Source: an uncultured Clostridia bacterium (lineage in GTDB: Bacteria; Bacillota; Clostridia; Christensenellales; Borkfalkiaceae). From it: a DNA stretch of 64,000 nucleotides. A program made the translations under genes and the position numbers. Below are positions 63,628 to 64,000 of the stretch, piece after piece; within the stretch, counting starts at the first letter, position 1; the number at the start of each line of letters is the position of its first letter. The notes beneath the pieces are model-generated. The model worked only from the letters and a program-made list of their open reading frames with translations. It was not told the DNA's origin and did not search any database. The stretch spans positions 1 through 64,000 of the forward strand of contig CAKQME010000009.1 in the NCBI GenBank assembly GCA_934254815.1, written 5' to 3'.

Positions 63628-64000
63628 ATGAAAAAAGCAGTATTATTCGATATGGACGGAACGCTTATCGACGCTTCCGGCGATATTCTCGAAAATCTTA
63701 ATATGACTTTAAAAAAATACGGCTATGCCGAAATAACCCTTGCCGAAGCAAGGAGATTTGTCGGCAACGGAGCTAAAAAGTTAGTCGAAAGAGCGTTAAA
63801 AAACGCACCTTGCGATAATTTCAAAGAGGTTCTTGACTGCTATAACAACGCTTATAATTTCTGCGACGGGCATAACACTAAAATCTACCCCGGCATGAGC
63901 GAACTCGTTAAAAAACTCAAAAAAGAGGGCTATAAGACGGCTGTCGTATCAAATAAGCCGCAGGACGGAGCAAACGAAGTCGTAAAAAGATTTTTCCCCG
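63628..64000 (+). CDS. HAD-family phosphatase, phosphoglycolate-phosphatase-like (partial)
   Basis: The 5' part only (about 124 residues); the gene runs past the window end. It begins MKKAVLFDMDGTLIDAS, the HAD motif I with nucleophile Asp8, and has motif II VVSNKPQ; a small cap domain lies between (RRFVGNGAKKLVERAL). This fits Gph-type HAD hydrolases acting on phosphoglycolate or similar metabolites. GAAAGGA precedes the ATG. Confidence 0.92.
   Translation, partial: MKKAVLFDMDGTLIDASGDILENLNMTLKKYGYAEITLAEARRFVGNGAKKLVERALKNAPCDNFKEVLDCYNNAYNFCDGHNTKIYPGMSELVKKLKKEGYKTAVVSNKPQDGANEVVKRFFP

Overview
The window reads as chromosome of an anaerobic, Gram-positive-type Bacillota, most likely a clostridial gut lineage of the Christensenellales kind (taxon inferred, not proven). 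The reasons are a one-piece pyruvate:ferredoxin oxidoreductase, WhiA, the rpmB / asp23 / fakA / recG neighbourhood typical of Bacillota, lipobox and C-terminal membrane anchors with no outer-membrane genes, and many consensus sigma-A promoters with 17-nt spacers. Most genes are on the minus strand.

Layout. 1-470 is a block of dispersed repeats that reappears almost exactly at 63.2-63.6 kb. nifJ (474-3998) has its own promoter and a perfect terminator. About 4.3-33.7 kb is one long minus-strand carbohydrate-use locus. In transcription order it holds a serine hydrolase, a GH43-like enzyme, a LacI-type regulator, a GH106-like enzyme, a surface lectin-like protein, a sugar ABC transporter (binding protein and two permeases, no ATPase), a 1597-aa GH13 lipoprotein, two small membrane proteins, a second surface lectin-like protein, a 1220-aa GH13 enzyme without signal peptide, a DMT-family transporter, a GH36 alpha-galactosidase and an alpha/beta esterase. 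It ends in gene debris and a terminator. A near-identical palindrome (core TGCTATTCGTGTAGCA) sits on the promoter of the hydrolase/GH43 unit and in the leader of the GH106/transporter unit, which suggests local LacI control. Oligosaccharides would be bound and cut outside, imported, and finished inside by GH36, GH43, GH106 and the cytoplasmic GH13.

33.8-40.8 kb is mainly housekeeping: murB, a PHP hydrolase, whiA and trpS, followed by two coupled unknown genes (one a 44-aa acidic protein), plus an orphan binding-protein-like gene, a CmpB-like membrane protein and a helical unknown. 41.0-43.7 kb encodes a large secreted, membrane-anchored propeller/SH3 protein whose stop codon lies inside a tandem repeat. 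mnmA and tRNA-Arg(CCG) follow. An AT-rich insert-like segment (45.6-49.0 kb) carries two paralogous small HTH regulators divergent from a zinc-ribbon membrane protein with internal 33-bp repeats.

49.0-53.6 kb is recG, fakA, asp23 and rpmB. 53.6-56.5 kb holds a class-M sirtuin with Gln in place of the catalytic His, a zinc-type macrodomain hydrolase, a metallo-beta-lactamase-fold protein and a divergent HxlR regulator: a candidate reversible ADP-ribosylation module. 56.5-63.2 kb has a WYL regulator, a small conserved unknown, a RimK-like ATP-grasp enzyme, radC, an unknown, rpsU, ychF and argS. The window ends inside a HAD phosphatase gene.

The most unusual content is the carbohydrate locus with its paired atypical GH13 enzymes and cysteine-type C-terminal anchors, the sirtuin/macrodomain module, and the HTH-pair/zinc-ribbon locus.
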